A model generated the notes under the pieces. That model made no database searches. It saw only the letters and a program-made list of their open reading frames with translations, and was not told the origin of the DNA. Source: Winogradskyella sp. (lineage in GTDB: Bacteria; Bacteroidota; Bacteroidia; Flavobacteriales; Flavobacteriaceae). From it: a stretch of 34,790 nt of DNA. Shown here in pieces: positions 7,471 to 15,896 of the stretch (position 1 is the stretch's first letter; every line of letters begins with the position of its first letter). The stretch spans positions 1 to 34,790 of the forward strand of contig NZ_JAOARH010000112.1 of assembly GCF_025210595.1 (NCBI RefSeq). Direction: 5' to 3'. A program made the position numbers and the translations under genes.

Positions 7471-9426
7471 TTATTCATCTAATGTAAATTTAAGAGGCGT
7501 ATTAGAATTTGCAGGAGATACTCTTATGTATCCTTGCATTTCTTGGTGTAATGCAGAACAGAAATCAGTACAATAGAAAGGCCAAACACCTTCTCGTTTA
7601 GGTTCCCAAACTATGGTTTTAGTTTGTCCTGGCATTACTAAAATTTCTGATGTATTAGCGCCAATAATTGAGAATCCGTGTGGTACATCAAAATCTTGTT
7701 CTAAGTTAGTCATATGAAGATATACTTTATCTCCTACTTTTACACCTTCAATGTTATCTGGTGCAAAGTGACTACGAATCATGGTCATGTTAATGTGTAC
7801 TTCATTACCATTACGTGTAACTTTAGCTTCGCTTTCGCTCTTAGCAGCATATGGATGTTCATTTTCAGATAATTCGTAATATTTTTTACTTTGATCTTTA
7901 ATGATGTCAGCTCTTATACCAGCAGCATAGTGAGGTTCACCATGAGTTGGGAAATCTGATAATAGTTCCATTTTGTCTCCAGAAATATCATACAATTGTG
8001 CAGAGTGTTCTAGTTCTGGACCAGTTGGTAGGTAACGGTCTTTTGTGATTTTATTCATAGCAACCATGTATTTACCAAATGGTTTACGAGAATTACCACC
8101 AGGAATCATAAGGTGACCTACTGAATAGAAAGTTGGTTGTCTGTCTAAAACTTCCCAAGTGCCAAGTTTCCATTTTACAACTTCAGAAGAGATAAAGAAT
8201 GTTGTGTAAGCATTTCCTTTACCGTCAAACTCTGTATGTAAAGGTCCTAATCCAGGTTGTTTAACAACACCAGCTAATGTGTTTTCGTAGCTAAGGATAG
8301 GAATGCCGTAAGAATCTCCTTCGTAATCCTTATTAGCTATAGCAGTTTGAATTTTATCAAAATCATAAACACTTAAGTCGGTCGATAATTTACCACTACC
8401 AATAATATATTGACCAGATGGATCAACGTCACAACCGTGTGGTGATTTTGGAATAGGAATATAGAATACAGCACCTTCAACCTCTCTAGGATCAACCATT
8501 GTTACACCTTCTTTCATAGTAGATGTAGCAGTATGTGTTTTTTCATCATAGATATTATGAGCATAAATACCAGGTGCTTTTTTACCACCACCATTTTTAA
8601 CGTATTCTGCAACTTTTTGCCAGTTTATAGCTGCAATAAAATCTTTATCATTTTGAGAAGCGTTTACTTCCATTAATGTATTAGCTTCCTCTGTGTTATA
8701 ACTAGTAAAGAAGAACCATCCATGAGATTTATTACGTCCTGGATGTGCCAAATCATAATTAAAACCTGGCATGTCTAATTGAAAGTCAAGATTCATTCTT
8801 CCGTTTTCAGCAATGCTTACAAAAGAAAGAGGGCCTTTAAATTTACCTTTCATCTCACTAATTGGCATGTCGCGTTGTGGATTAGGTACTGCAAAACGTG
8901 TACCTGCAACGATATACTCTGTGTTTTCTGTTACAAACGAAGAGGCGTGATTACCTGCACTATTTGGTAGTTCAATTATTTCCTCAGTTTCAAACGTTGC
9001 AAGACTAATACGAGCAATACGAGGTGTGTTATTTTCGTTAATAAAAATCCAACGACCATCTAACTCACCATTAGTTTGTGATATATCTGGGTGGTGAGCA
9101 TCTCCCCAAGGTACAAAGCCAAAAGATGTATTTAACATTGGTTTAGTTTCTTCAGAATATCCATATCCTGAAGTTGGGAATTGAGAAAATACAGGGATTT
9201 CTTTTAACATACGTCCACTAGGAAGACCTGCCACAGTAATATTACCACTATAACCTCCAGAAAAGAAAGCATAGTACTCATCATGTTCACCAGGCGCAAC
9301 ATATACTTTTTCGGCCTTGCTAGAAGACAGAGCGCCAGAATTACTACTTGTATTATTGTTATTACCGCAATTTGTCATAAAGATTAGAGCAGTAATACCT
9401 AATACATATTTACCTATTTTATTCAT
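7471..9426 (-). CDS. nosZ: NosZ, nitrous oxide reductase (clade II, predicted lipoprotein)
   Basis: This 651-residue enzyme reduces N2O to N2 outside the cytoplasmic membrane. The N-terminus is a Sec-type lipoprotein signal (C20 in MTNC) with an Asn/Ser linker, not a twin-arginine signal as in clade I NosZ. The beta-propeller supplies seven CuZ histidines: H111 and H112 (DAHHPD), H160 (GNHASS), H330 (SPHGC), H397 (PLHTEF), H438 (GHLMIPGG) and H499 (GEPHYA). The C-terminal cupredoxin domain carries CuA: H583, C619, C623, H627 and M630 in YCTDFCSALHQEM. The spacings 112-160 and 438-499 equal those I recall for Paracoccus NosZ, with extra residues between H160 and H330 as in clade II. All ligands are present. 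The gene follows the fasciclin gene after 29 bases. Confidence 0.98.
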   Translation of the reverse strand: MNKIGKYVLGITALIFMTNCGNNNNTSSNSGALSSSKAEKVYVAPGEHDEYYAFFSGGYSGNITVAGLPSGRMLKEIPVFSQFPTSGYGYSEETKPMLNTSFGFVPWGDAHHPDISQTNGELDGRWIFINENNTPRIARISLATFETEEIIELPNSAGNHASSFVTENTEYIVAGTRFAVPNPQRDMPISEMKGKFKGPLSFVSIAENGRMNLDFQLDMPGFNYDLAHPGRNKSHGWFFFTSYNTEEANTLMEVNASQNDKDFIAAINWQKVAEYVKNGGGKKAPGIYAHNIYDEKTHTATSTMKEGVTMVDPREVEGAVFYIPIPKSPHGCDVDPSGQYIIGSGKLSTDLSVYDFDKIQTAIANKDYEGDSYGIPILSYENTLAGVVKQPGLGPLHTEFDGKGNAYTTFFISSEVVKWKLGTWEVLDRQPTFYSVGHLMIPGGNSRKPFGKYMVAMNKITKDRYLPTGPELEHSAQLYDISGDKMELLSDFPTHGEPHYAAGIRADIIKDQSKKYYELSENEHPYAAKSESEAKVTRNGNEVHINMTMIRSHFAPDNIEGVKVGDKVYLHMTNLEQDFDVPHGFSIIGANTSEILVMPGQTKTIVWEPKREGVWPFYCTDFCSALHQEMQGYIRVSPANSNTPLKFTLDE

Positions 9427-9455
9427 ATAATCTTAATTTTAATTAGTTGATTTAA

Positions 9456-10040
9456 TTAGTCTTTTGGTAGGATAACATCTTCAGTAACATGAACCCAACC
9501 GTTACTTACATTTACAGTGCCTAATATCTTTACTCCACCTATAAATAGATCGCCGTCTTTTTCGGTAACTTCTAAATATTTTCCAGAGGCCATATAAAGT
9601 TTACGTCCTTTTTCAGCATTCTTTTTTAACATATCAATAGGGTAATTAGCTGGTGCTACGTGATGTGTTAAAATAAAAGCAAGTTTTTCTTTATTTTCAG
9701 GTTTAAGCAAGTCATTTAATGTTGCTTCGTCTATTTTAGCAAATGCGCCATTATTAGGTGCAAATACCGTTAATGGACCAACATTTACAAGTGCATTTTC
9801 TACACCAGCTGCTTGCACAGCAGCAACTAATGTTGAATGATCTTCTGACTGAATTGCTAACTGTAATGCGTTTGGAGTGCCTCCTTCGTCTTTAATAAAA
9901 GCTTGACCAGTTTTTTCTGTAGAAGCTTCATTAGTAGCAGTATCATTTGTTGTTGTTTCAGATGTTTTTGCAGAGTTATTACAAGCTACAAAACACCCAA
10001 AAAACGCAAACAATAATAATGATTTGATTAGTGTTTTCAT
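9456..10040 (-). CDS. fasciclin (FAS1) domain lipoprotein in the nos operon
   Basis: This 194-residue lipoprotein (lipobox FVAC, C20) has a Thr/Ser/Asn-rich linker to about residue 50 and one complete FAS1 domain. The first conserved box is GPLTVFAPNNGAF (88-100), the central His region is ILTHHV (123-128), and the last box is NGWVHVTEDVILP (180-192). FAS1 domains usually serve in adhesion or protein-protein contact. No enzymatic residues are evident. The gene sits between the cytochrome gene and nosZ with short spacers on both sides, so it should be made together with them. It might hold the cytochrome or NosZ in place at the membrane; that is speculation from position. Confidence 0.9.
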   Translation of the reverse strand: MKTLIKSLLLFAFFGCFVACNNSAKTSETTTNDTATNEASTEKTGQAFIKDEGGTPNALQLAIQSEDHSTLVAAVQAAGVENALVNVGPLTVFAPNNGAFAKIDEATLNDLLKPENKEKLAFILTHHVAPANYPIDMLKKNAEKGRKLYMASGKYLEVTEKDGDLFIGGVKILGTVNVSNGWVHVTEDVILPKD

Positions 10041-10071
10041 TGGTTTTCTGTTTTAGTGTTTTAATTGAGGT

Positions 10072-10551
10072 TTAGAGTGTTCTAAAATATTCTAGGACAG
10101 CTCTAGCTTCTTCTTTGGTTAAGTTTTGATTGGCCATAGGCGAACCATTAAACTCAATAAGTAAATCTTTAGCAAGAGGATCATCTTTCACCATGACTTC
10201 AGGGCTAAGAATCATGTTCATAACCCATTCAGGAGTACGACGTTCTAATATTCCTTTTGGTGATGGGCCAATAAATTTTTTATCTATTTTGTGACATGCA
10301 GTACACATTTTTTCATAAATAACTTTTCCTTCAGCTGCCATTTCTTGATCTACTACTAAAGGTAAATCTACCGAAGTTATTGGGCCAACGCCTTTGTTGT
10401 TTAAGTCTTTTCGTTTAGATGCTGGTTCTTTGCTTTCTGTTTTAGCAGGTGTTTTTTTGCCGTAATCTACTTCAGGTTTTTTTTCATTGTTCCCACAAGA
10501 AAAAACAAATAGAAATGTTAGGCATAATAATAGTTGCGATATAATTTTCAT
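10072..10551 (-). CDS. monohaem cytochrome c lipoprotein, likely electron donor to NosZ
   Basis: From the ATG at 10551 the protein has 159 residues, with a lipoprotein signal (FVFSC, C19), a Lys/Glu-rich linker and one class I cytochrome c domain. The haem site is CTACH (83-87). The distal ligand is probably M139 in GSPMANQNL, followed by the usual C-terminal helix EEARAVLEYFRTL. A longer frame opens at 10575, but that ATG falls inside the -7 element at 10573-10580, so the shorter start is chosen. As the first gene of the nos operon, with no nosR present, it is a good candidate for passing electrons from a quinol oxidase complex to CuA of NosZ. Confidence 0.93.
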   Translation of the reverse strand: MKIISQLLLCLTFLFVFSCGNNEKKPEVDYGKKTPAKTESKEPASKRKDLNNKGVGPITSVDLPLVVDQEMAAEGKVIYEKMCTACHKIDKKFIGPSPKGILERRTPEWVMNMILSPEVMVKDDPLAKDLLIEFNGSPMANQNLTKEEARAVLEYFRTL

Positions 10552-10572
10552 AAGGCTATGGTTTTGTATGGG

Positions 10573-10580
10573 CAAATGTA
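10573..10580 (-). promoter_or_regulatory. nos operon promoter, -7 element TACATTTG
   Basis: The minus strand reads TACATTTG, an exact match to the Bacteroidota -7 consensus TAnnTTTG. Transcription would start near 10566, about 15 bases before the cytochrome ATG at 10551. No clear -33 TTG is visible, which fits a promoter that needs an activator. Confidence 0.7.
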
Positions 10581-10598
10581 ATTTTACTTAGAAAGATA

Positions 10599-10620
10599 AA
10601 ATATGATAAAAATCATATTT
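10599..10620. promoter_or_regulatory. FNR/CRP-type palindrome between divergent promoters
   Basis: The arms AAATATGAT (10599-10607) and ATCATATTT (10612-10620) are perfectly complementary around AAAA. The core TGAT-N4-ATCA equals the inner part of the FNR consensus TTGAT-N4-ATCAA. The centre (10609.5) lies about 43-45 bases before the estimated starts of both divergent transcripts, close to the -41.5 position used by class II activators. A Crp/Fnr-family protein encoded elsewhere is the likely binder. Confidence 0.68.
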
Positions 10621-10640
10621 AAGATAAAAACATCTTCTTT

Positions 10641-10648
10641 TATATTTG
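10641..10648 (+). promoter_or_regulatory. rrf2 promoter, -7 element TATATTTG
   Basis: TATATTTG matches TAnnTTTG exactly. The predicted transcript start near 10655 leaves a leader of about 11 bases before the ATG at 10666. This rules out the in-frame ATG at 10603, which lies upstream of the promoter and inside the palindrome. Confidence 0.7.
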
Positions 10649-10665
10649 TGCAATTATTTTTATCT

Positions 10666-11097
10666 ATGTTTTCAAATTCAACAAAATATGCCATAAAAGC
10701 TGTTTTATATTTAGCAGTTCATTCATCAGAAGATCAAAAAATAATGATTAAGGATATTGCAGAACCAATTAATGTACCTAAGCATTATATTGCTAAAATT
10801 TTGCAAACCTTATCTAAATTAGACTTAGTGTCTTCTCACAAAGGGCCAAAAGGTGGCTTTTATTTAAATGAAAAAAATAGACAAGTGAAAGTGATTCAAA
10901 TCATTAATGCGATTGATGGTGAGGATAGAATGAATTCTTGCTTATTAAGCTTAAATGAATGTAATGTTGATAATCCATGTTCGCTTCATCATTTGGTTTT
11001 TAGAGAAAAGCAACAGATATTAAAACGTCTTGAATGTACAAGTTTAAATGAACTTGCAGCGCATATTAATGATGGAAAATCGGTGTTGCCTTTGTAG
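10666..11097 (+). CDS. Rrf2-family transcription regulator with three-cysteine Fe-S site
   Basis: This 143-residue regulator, counted from the ATG at 10666, has a winged helix-turn-helix in the N-terminal half: MFSNSTKYAIKAVLYLAVHS, then IKDIAEPINVPKHYIAKILQ, and the wing GPKGGFYL (60-67). C92, C99 and C105 in SCLLSLNECNVDNPC match the positions used by NsrR and IscR for an Fe-S cluster (spacing here CX6CX5C). Such proteins sense nitric oxide, oxygen or Fe-S status. Divergence from the nos operon across a shared 110-base region suggests it responds to NO or redox state and controls nos genes, possibly itself too. It could equally be an IscR-like regulator; the nearby nos operon favours an NsrR-like role. 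Confidence 0.9.
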   Translation: MFSNSTKYAIKAVLYLAVHSSEDQKIMIKDIAEPINVPKHYIAKILQTLSKLDLVSSHKGPKGGFYLNEKNRQVKVIQIINAIDGEDRMNSCLLSLNECNVDNPCSLHHLVFREKQQILKRLECTSLNELAAHINDGKSVLPL

Positions 11098-11134
11098 ATA
11101 TAATACTGTAACAATTGAAAAAGTTTCTTTTTGT

Positions 11135-11674
11135 TTAAAACCAAAACCTTACAAATGGCATCCAAGCTTGGTTTTGTATGCTTTTGTCTTCATCATAAAA
11201 CACATCATATCTAATGCCAAAGGTAATATTCCCATTTCTATAACCAGCTCCTAAAAATAAAGCAGGATACCAATAACTGTCATCTACATTTGAAACAAAC
11301 TGTTCATCAAAATCTCGGTTAACATACAGTTGTTCAAACTCAGTAGAAAGTTGTAATTCTCTATATGGATTAAATAAGCCTATTACATTTCCTCCTACAA
11401 CTGTAGATTTAAACGCATTACGCTGAGAGCTGTATTGAAAATTAAGTCCTATACCAGTAGATACATACGGATTAAAGTTATATAGAGCATTTGGTGCAAT
11501 AACACCACTAAAAAATCTATCTCCAAAATTTAAACCAACACCACCACTAAACTGAACATTTTTCCAAAAAGTGTTTTCATCTGCACTTTGCGCATTTGCA
11601 GAATACTCAAAAAAAGTCATAAGAATACAGCTAAAAATAAATATTTTAGAGATGTTTATTCTAATTTTTATCAT
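11135..11674 (-). CDS. small outer-membrane beta-barrel protein of unknown function
   Basis: From the ATG at 11674 the protein has 179 residues with a signal peptide ending near SANAQ, then alternating beta strands: VQFSGGVGLNFGD, STGIGLNFQYSSQ, PALFLGAGYRNGNITFGIRYDV. It ends in the aromatic VRFWF typical of barrel proteins. The frame continues 59 codons upstream, but that part overlaps the sucA start region and lacks a signal peptide at its N-terminus. I recall such proteins labelled alpha-ketoglutarate decarboxylase in flavobacterial genomes, apparently because they neighbour sucA. Nothing in the sequence supports that enzyme name. It converges with rrf2 and diverges from sucA. Confidence 0.82.
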   Translation of the reverse strand: MIKIRINISKIFIFSCILMTFFEYSANAQSADENTFWKNVQFSGGVGLNFGDRFFSGVIAPNALYNFNPYVSTGIGLNFQYSSQRNAFKSTVVGGNVIGLFNPYRELQLSTEFEQLYVNRDFDEQFVSNVDDSYWYPALFLGAGYRNGNITFGIRYDVFYDEDKSIQNQAWMPFVRFWF

Positions 11675-11742
11675 CTTAATAATTCTTAAATCTATATAAG
11701 TTATAAATATAACAAAAGCATTTCTATATGTAGTAAATGTTG

Positions 11743-11750
11743 TATTTTTG
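11743..11750 (+). promoter_or_regulatory. sucA promoter, -7 element TATTTTTG
   Basis: TATTTTTG is an exact TAnnTTTG match 38 bases before the sucA ATG at 11789, giving a leader of about 32 bases. No convincing -33 TTG is seen at the expected distance. Confidence 0.6.
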
Positions 11751-11788
11751 AAGAAATTTTGTTGAAACGACAATGTCTCATATAAATA

Positions 11789-14560
11789 ATGGATAAATAT
11801 TCCTTTCTCAACGCAGCGCATACAGCGTATTTTGCTGACTTGTATGACCAATACTTAAAAAATCCTGATGCTATAGAACCAAGTTGGCGTGCCTTTTTTC
11901 AAGGTTACGATTTTGGTGCAGAAAATTATGGCATGGAAGGTGAAATTGTAGAAGGTGTTTCTACACAGATTCCTGAGCAACTTCAAAAAGAATTTCAGGT
12001 TGTAAAACTTATAGATGGTTACAGAAATAGAGGTCACCTATTTACTAGAACCAATCCTGTAAGAGCTAGAAGAAAATACGCTCCTACTTTAGAAATCGAA
12101 AATTTCGGACTCTCTAAAAATGACCTTAGCACAATGTTTTCTGCTGGTGAGATCATTGGTATTGGTACTGCAACGCTACAAGAAATTATTGATCATTTAG
12201 AACGTATTTATTGCGATTCAATTGGTGTTGAGTATATGTATATTAGAAATCCAAATGAGATTGAATGGATTCAAAACAAACTAAACGTTAATGATAATCA
12301 CAGTAATTTTACTACTGATGAAAAAAAATACATTCTCAAAAAGTTAAATGAAGCTGTAGCTTTTGAGTCTTTTCTTCATACAAAATATGTCGGTCAAAAG
12401 CGTTTTTCTTTAGAAGGGAACGAATCTCTAATTCCTGCTGTAGATGCTATAATAGAGCGTGCTGCTGATGAAGGTGTTAAGGAATTTGTTATGGGAATGG
12501 CACATCGTGGTCGTTTAAGTACTCTAACTAATATTTTTGGAAAATCAGCCAAAGATATATTTAGTGAGTTTGATGGTAAGGATTATGAAGAGCAGGTTTT
12601 TGATGGTGATGTAAAATACCACTTAGGTTGGACTAGTAATAGAGAAACCTATAATAACAAAAAAATTAACTTAAATATTGCACCAAACCCATCACATTTA
12701 GAAACTGTTGGTGCTGTTGTGCAAGGTATAACAAGAGCCAAGCAAGATAAAAAGGAAATCACTGATGCTTCACAGGTATTGCCTATAGTTGTGCATGGAG
12801 ATGCTGCAATTGCTGGACAAGGATTGGTTTACGAAGTTGTGCAAATGGCTCAGCTAGATGGTTATAAAACCAATGGTACCATTCATATTGTAGTAAACAA
12901 TCAAATTGGGTTTACAACCAATTATTTAGATGCACGTTCTAGTACCTATTGTACAGATATTGCTAAAGTAACATTGTCTCCTGTATTACACGTTAATGCA
13001 GATGATGCAGAAGCTGTAGTACATGCTGCGCTTTTTGCATTGCATTTTAGAATGAAATTTAAGCGCGATGTCTTTATTGATCTATTAGGTTACAGAAAGT
13101 ATGGTCATAACGAAGGTGACGAGCCTAAGTTTACCCAGCCATTACTATATAAGGCTATTGCAAAGCATAGTAACCCAAGAGATATTTATGCACAACGCTT
13201 AATTAGCGAAGGTGTTATAGATGAAGGTTATGTAAAATATATAGAGCAGAAATACAAAGATAAGCTCGAAGAAAAACTAGTAGACTCTCGTAAGGAAGAT
13301 AAAACCGAAATTACTCCATTTATGAAAGAAGAATGGAAAGGTTTAAATCGTGTTACTGAGGTAGAAATGATGAAAGATGTAGATACTACAGTGTCTAGAG
13401 ATGTTTTAGAGAATGTAACCAAAGTAATTTCTAGTCTTCCAAAGGATAAAAAGTTTTTCCGTAAAATCCAGAAATTAGTCGAGATTAGACAAACCATGTT
13501 TAATCAAGACAAGTTAGATTGGGCTATGGCAGAGCATTTAGCTTATGGGTCTTTATTAAATGAAGGATTTAATGTTAGAATTTCAGGGCAAGATGTAGAG
13601 CGTGGTACATTTTCGCATCGTCATGCAGTAGTTAAAGTTGAGGATAGTGAAGAAGAAATAGTTTTATTAAATAATATTTCAGAAAATCAAGGGGAATTTA
13701 CAATTTATAATTCATTATTATCAGAATACGGTGTTGTAGGTTTTGATTATGGCTATGCTATGGCAAGTCCTAATACATTAACCATTTGGGAAGCACAATT
13801 TGGAGACTTTAGTAATGGAGCTCAGATAATGATAGACCAATATATTTCTTCTGGTGAAGATAAATGGAAAACATCTAACGGGTTAGTGATGTTGCTACCT
13901 CATGGTTATGAAGGGCAAGGAGCAGAGCATTCATCTGGTCGTATGGAGCGTTATTTACAAGTTTGTGCAAAGGATAATATGTTTGTTGCAGATTGTACAA
14001 CGCCAGCTAATATGTTTCACTTGTTGCGTAAGCAAATGAAAGCCAATTATAGAAAACCTTTAGTAGTGTTTACACCAAAAAGTTTGCTGCGTCACCCTAA
14101 AGTGGTTTCAAAAGTAGAGGATTTTGTAAATGGAAGCTTTAAAATGATTATAGATGATGCTAGTGCTAAAGCTGATAAAATAAAAACATTGGTTTTTGTT
14201 ACAGGTAAATTCTATTACGATTTATTAGAAGAACAAGAAAAACTCGGAAGAGAAGATGTTGCTTTAGTAAGAGTAGAGCAATTGTTCCCGCTCCCAGTTG
14301 ATGTGATTAGAACTATTCTTGAAAAATATAAAAATGCAAATGATGTCGTTTGGGCACAAGAAGAGCCTCGTAATATGGGAGCTTATGGCCATATGTTAAT
14401 GCATTTAGAAGAAACTAGACAATGGAGAGCTGCAACTAGGAGACCATATGGTGCACCAGCAGCAGGAAGTTCTGTCCGTTCTAAAACAAGACATCAAGAA
14501 GTTATAGATTACGTTTTTGATAAAAACAAGAATAACCAAATAAGAAAGAAAAATAAATAA
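11789..14560 (+). CDS. sucA: 2-oxoglutarate dehydrogenase E1 component
   Basis: This 923-residue thiamine-diphosphate enzyme decarboxylates 2-oxoglutarate and transfers succinyl to the lipoyl group of E2 in the TCA cycle. The N-terminal DQYLKNPDAIEPSWRAFF is the E2-binding region typical of full-length E1o. Further landmarks are GMAHRGRLSTLTN with H239, the HGDAAIAGQG stretch with H336 as an active-site histidine, NNQIGFTTN, and the C-terminal AQEEPRNMGAYGHM. Length and motifs fit the family. sucB follows after 30 bases, so the two form one operon. The E3 gene is not in this window. The overlapping leftward frame at 11675-11851 is not coding. Confidence 0.98.
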   Translation: MDKYSFLNAAHTAYFADLYDQYLKNPDAIEPSWRAFFQGYDFGAENYGMEGEIVEGVSTQIPEQLQKEFQVVKLIDGYRNRGHLFTRTNPVRARRKYAPTLEIENFGLSKNDLSTMFSAGEIIGIGTATLQEIIDHLERIYCDSIGVEYMYIRNPNEIEWIQNKLNVNDNHSNFTTDEKKYILKKLNEAVAFESFLHTKYVGQKRFSLEGNESLIPAVDAIIERAADEGVKEFVMGMAHRGRLSTLTNIFGKSAKDIFSEFDGKDYEEQVFDGDVKYHLGWTSNRETYNNKKINLNIAPNPSHLETVGAVVQGITRAKQDKKEITDASQVLPIVVHGDAAIAGQGLVYEVVQMAQLDGYKTNGTIHIVVNNQIGFTTNYLDARSSTYCTDIAKVTLSPVLHVNADDAEAVVHAALFALHFRMKFKRDVFIDLLGYRKYGHNEGDEPKFTQPLLYKAIAKHSNPRDIYAQRLISEGVIDEGYVKYIEQKYKDKLEEKLVDSRKEDKTEITPFMKEEWKGLNRVTEVEMMKDVDTTVSRDVLENVTKVISSLPKDKKFFRKIQKLVEIRQTMFNQDKLDWAMAEHLAYGSLLNEGFNVRISGQDVERGTFSHRHAVVKVEDSEEEIVLLNNISENQGEFTIYNSLLSEYGVVGFDYGYAMASPNTLTIWEAQFGDFSNGAQIMIDQYISSGEDKWKTSNGLVMLLPHGYEGQGAEHSSGRMERYLQVCAKDNMFVADCTTPANMFHLLRKQMKANYRKPLVVFTPKSLLRHPKVVSKVEDFVNGSFKMIIDDASAKADKIKTLVFVTGKFYYDLLEEQEKLGREDVALVRVEQLFPLPVDVIRTILEKYKNANDVVWAQEEPRNMGAYGHMLMHLEETRQWRAATRRPYGAPAAGSSVRSKTRHQEVIDYVFDKNKNNQIRKKNK

Positions 14561-14590
14561 GCCATTATAGGTTAAATACAATTAAAACGC

Positions 14591-15802
14591 ATGATTTTAG
14601 AAATGAAAGTGCCTTCACCAGGCGAGTCTATTACAGAAGTAGAAATTGCAGAATGGTTAGTTTCTGATGGTGATTATGTTGAAAAAGACCAAGCCATTGC
14701 TGAAGTAGATAGTGATAAAGCTACGCTAGAATTGCCTGCGGAAGCTAGTGGAACTATAACGCTTAAAGCAGAAGAAGGTGATGCAGTAGCAGTTGGGCAA
14801 GTAGTTTGTTTAATAGATACTAGTGCAGAAAAGCCAGATGGGAGTACAGCGGCAGCGCCAGCAAAAGAAGAAAAAGTTGAAGCGCCAAAGCAAGAGGTTA
14901 AATCAGAACCTGCTAAAGACACTTATGCAACAGGAACTCCAAGTCCTGCAGCTAGAAAAATTTTAGATGAAAAGGGTATTGACGCCAGTACGATTAAAGG
15001 TACAGGTAAAGATGGTCGAGTAACAAAAGATGATGCTATTAAAGCGGTACCATCTATGGGGACACCTACAGGAGGTAATAGAGGAACTTCTCGTAGTAAG
15101 ATGTCTATGTTACGTCGTAAAGTTGCCGAGCGTTTAGTAGAAGCAAAAAATACAACGGCAATGTTAACCACTTTTAATGAGGTTGATATGTCGCCAATTT
15201 TTAATTTACGCAAGCAATATAAGGAAGAGTTTAAAGCAAAGCATGGTGTGAGTCTTGGTTTTATGAGTTTCTTTACTTTAGCAGTAGTAAGAGCATTAAA
15301 GATGTATCCTGCTGTAAATTCTATGATAGATGGTAAAGAAATGATTTCGTTTGATTTTTGCGATATTAGTATTGCAGTTTCTGGACCAAAAGGATTAATG
15401 GTGCCAGTAATTAGAAATGCTGAAAACTTAACGTTTAGAGGAGTGGAGTCTGAGGTTAAGCGTTTGGCAATTAGAGCAAGAGATGGTCAAATAACAGTTG
15501 ATGAAATGACTGGAGGAACTTTTACGATTTCTAATGGTGGTGTTTTTGGTAGTATGTTATCTACTCCTATTATTAATCCTCCTCAAAGTGGTATTCTTGG
15601 TATGCATAATATTGTAGAAAGACCTGTAGCTATAGATGGCAAGGTAGAAATTAGACCTATTATGTATGTAGCATTATCTTACGACCATAGAATTATTGAC
15701 GGAAGAGAGTCAGTAGGATTCTTAGTTGCTGTTAAAGAAGCATTAGAAAATCCTACAGAATTATTAATGGATAATAATCCTAAGAAAGCTTTAGAGATGT
15801 AA
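14591..15802 (+). CDS. sucB: 2-oxoglutarate dehydrogenase E2, dihydrolipoyl succinyltransferase
   Basis: The protein has 403 residues in three parts. The lipoyl domain covers 2-77, with the lipoylated K43 in [12 protein letters not shown]. An Ala/Glu/Lys linker leads to the E1/E3-binding domain at about 116-153 ([13 protein letters not shown], then [13 protein letters not shown]). The catalytic core follows from about 170 and carries the active-site motif HRIIDGR with H366 and D370. It transfers succinyl from E1 to CoA. It is preceded by sucA in the same operon and followed by a strong terminator. ATG at 14603 (Met5) is a possible alternative start, but Met1 keeps the usual short N-terminal strand. 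Confidence 0.97.
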   Translation: MILEMKVPSPGESITEVEIAEWLVSDGDYVEKDQAIAEVDSDKATLELPAEASGTITLKAEEGDAVAVGQVVCLIDTSAEKPDGSTAAAPAKEEKVEAPKQEVKSEPAKDTYATGTPSPAARKILDEKGIDASTIKGTGKDGRVTKDDAIKAVPSMGTPTGGNRGTSRSKMSMLRRKVAERLVEAKNTTAMLTTFNEVDMSPIFNLRKQYKEEFKAKHGVSLGFMSFFTLAVVRALKMYPAVNSMIDGKEMISFDFCDISIAVSGPKGLMVPVIRNAENLTFRGVESEVKRLAIRARDGQITVDEMTGGTFTISNGGVFGSMLSTPIINPPQSGILGMHNIVERPVAIDGKVEIRPIMYVALSYDHRIIDGRESVGFLVAVKEALENPTELLMDNNPKKALEM

Positions 15803-15824
15803 AACATCTATCACTAAATAAATG

Positions 15825-15859
15825 AAAAGCGCAATTTTGTTTAAAATTGCGCTTTTTTT
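15825..15859 (+). terminator. terminator of the sucAB operon
   Basis: A perfect 14-bp stem (15825-15838 with 15843-15856, AAAAGCGCAATTTT and its complement) has a 4-base loop and runs into seven T residues. It lies 23 bases after the sucB stop, a textbook rho-independent terminator. Confidence 0.92.
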
Positions 15860-15896
15860 ACTCCTAAATAAATTTAACAAGAGTAACTAACTAAAA

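Noticed and set aside
10603-10665. A longer N-terminus for the Rrf2 regulator.
   Set aside because: It would begin inside the palindrome and upstream of the promoter at 10641-10648, and the extra 21 residues do not resemble the Rrf2 family, which begins near MFSNSTKYAI.
1-11097. The nos region as a recently acquired mobile island.
   Set aside because: No integrase, transposase, tRNA-linked direct repeat or visible change in base composition relative to the sucAB side. Older transfer cannot be excluded without comparison genomes.
11675-11851. A 59-residue N-terminal extension of the small barrel protein.
   Set aside because: It overlaps the sucA promoter and the first codons of sucA, and it would bury the signal peptide inside the protein.
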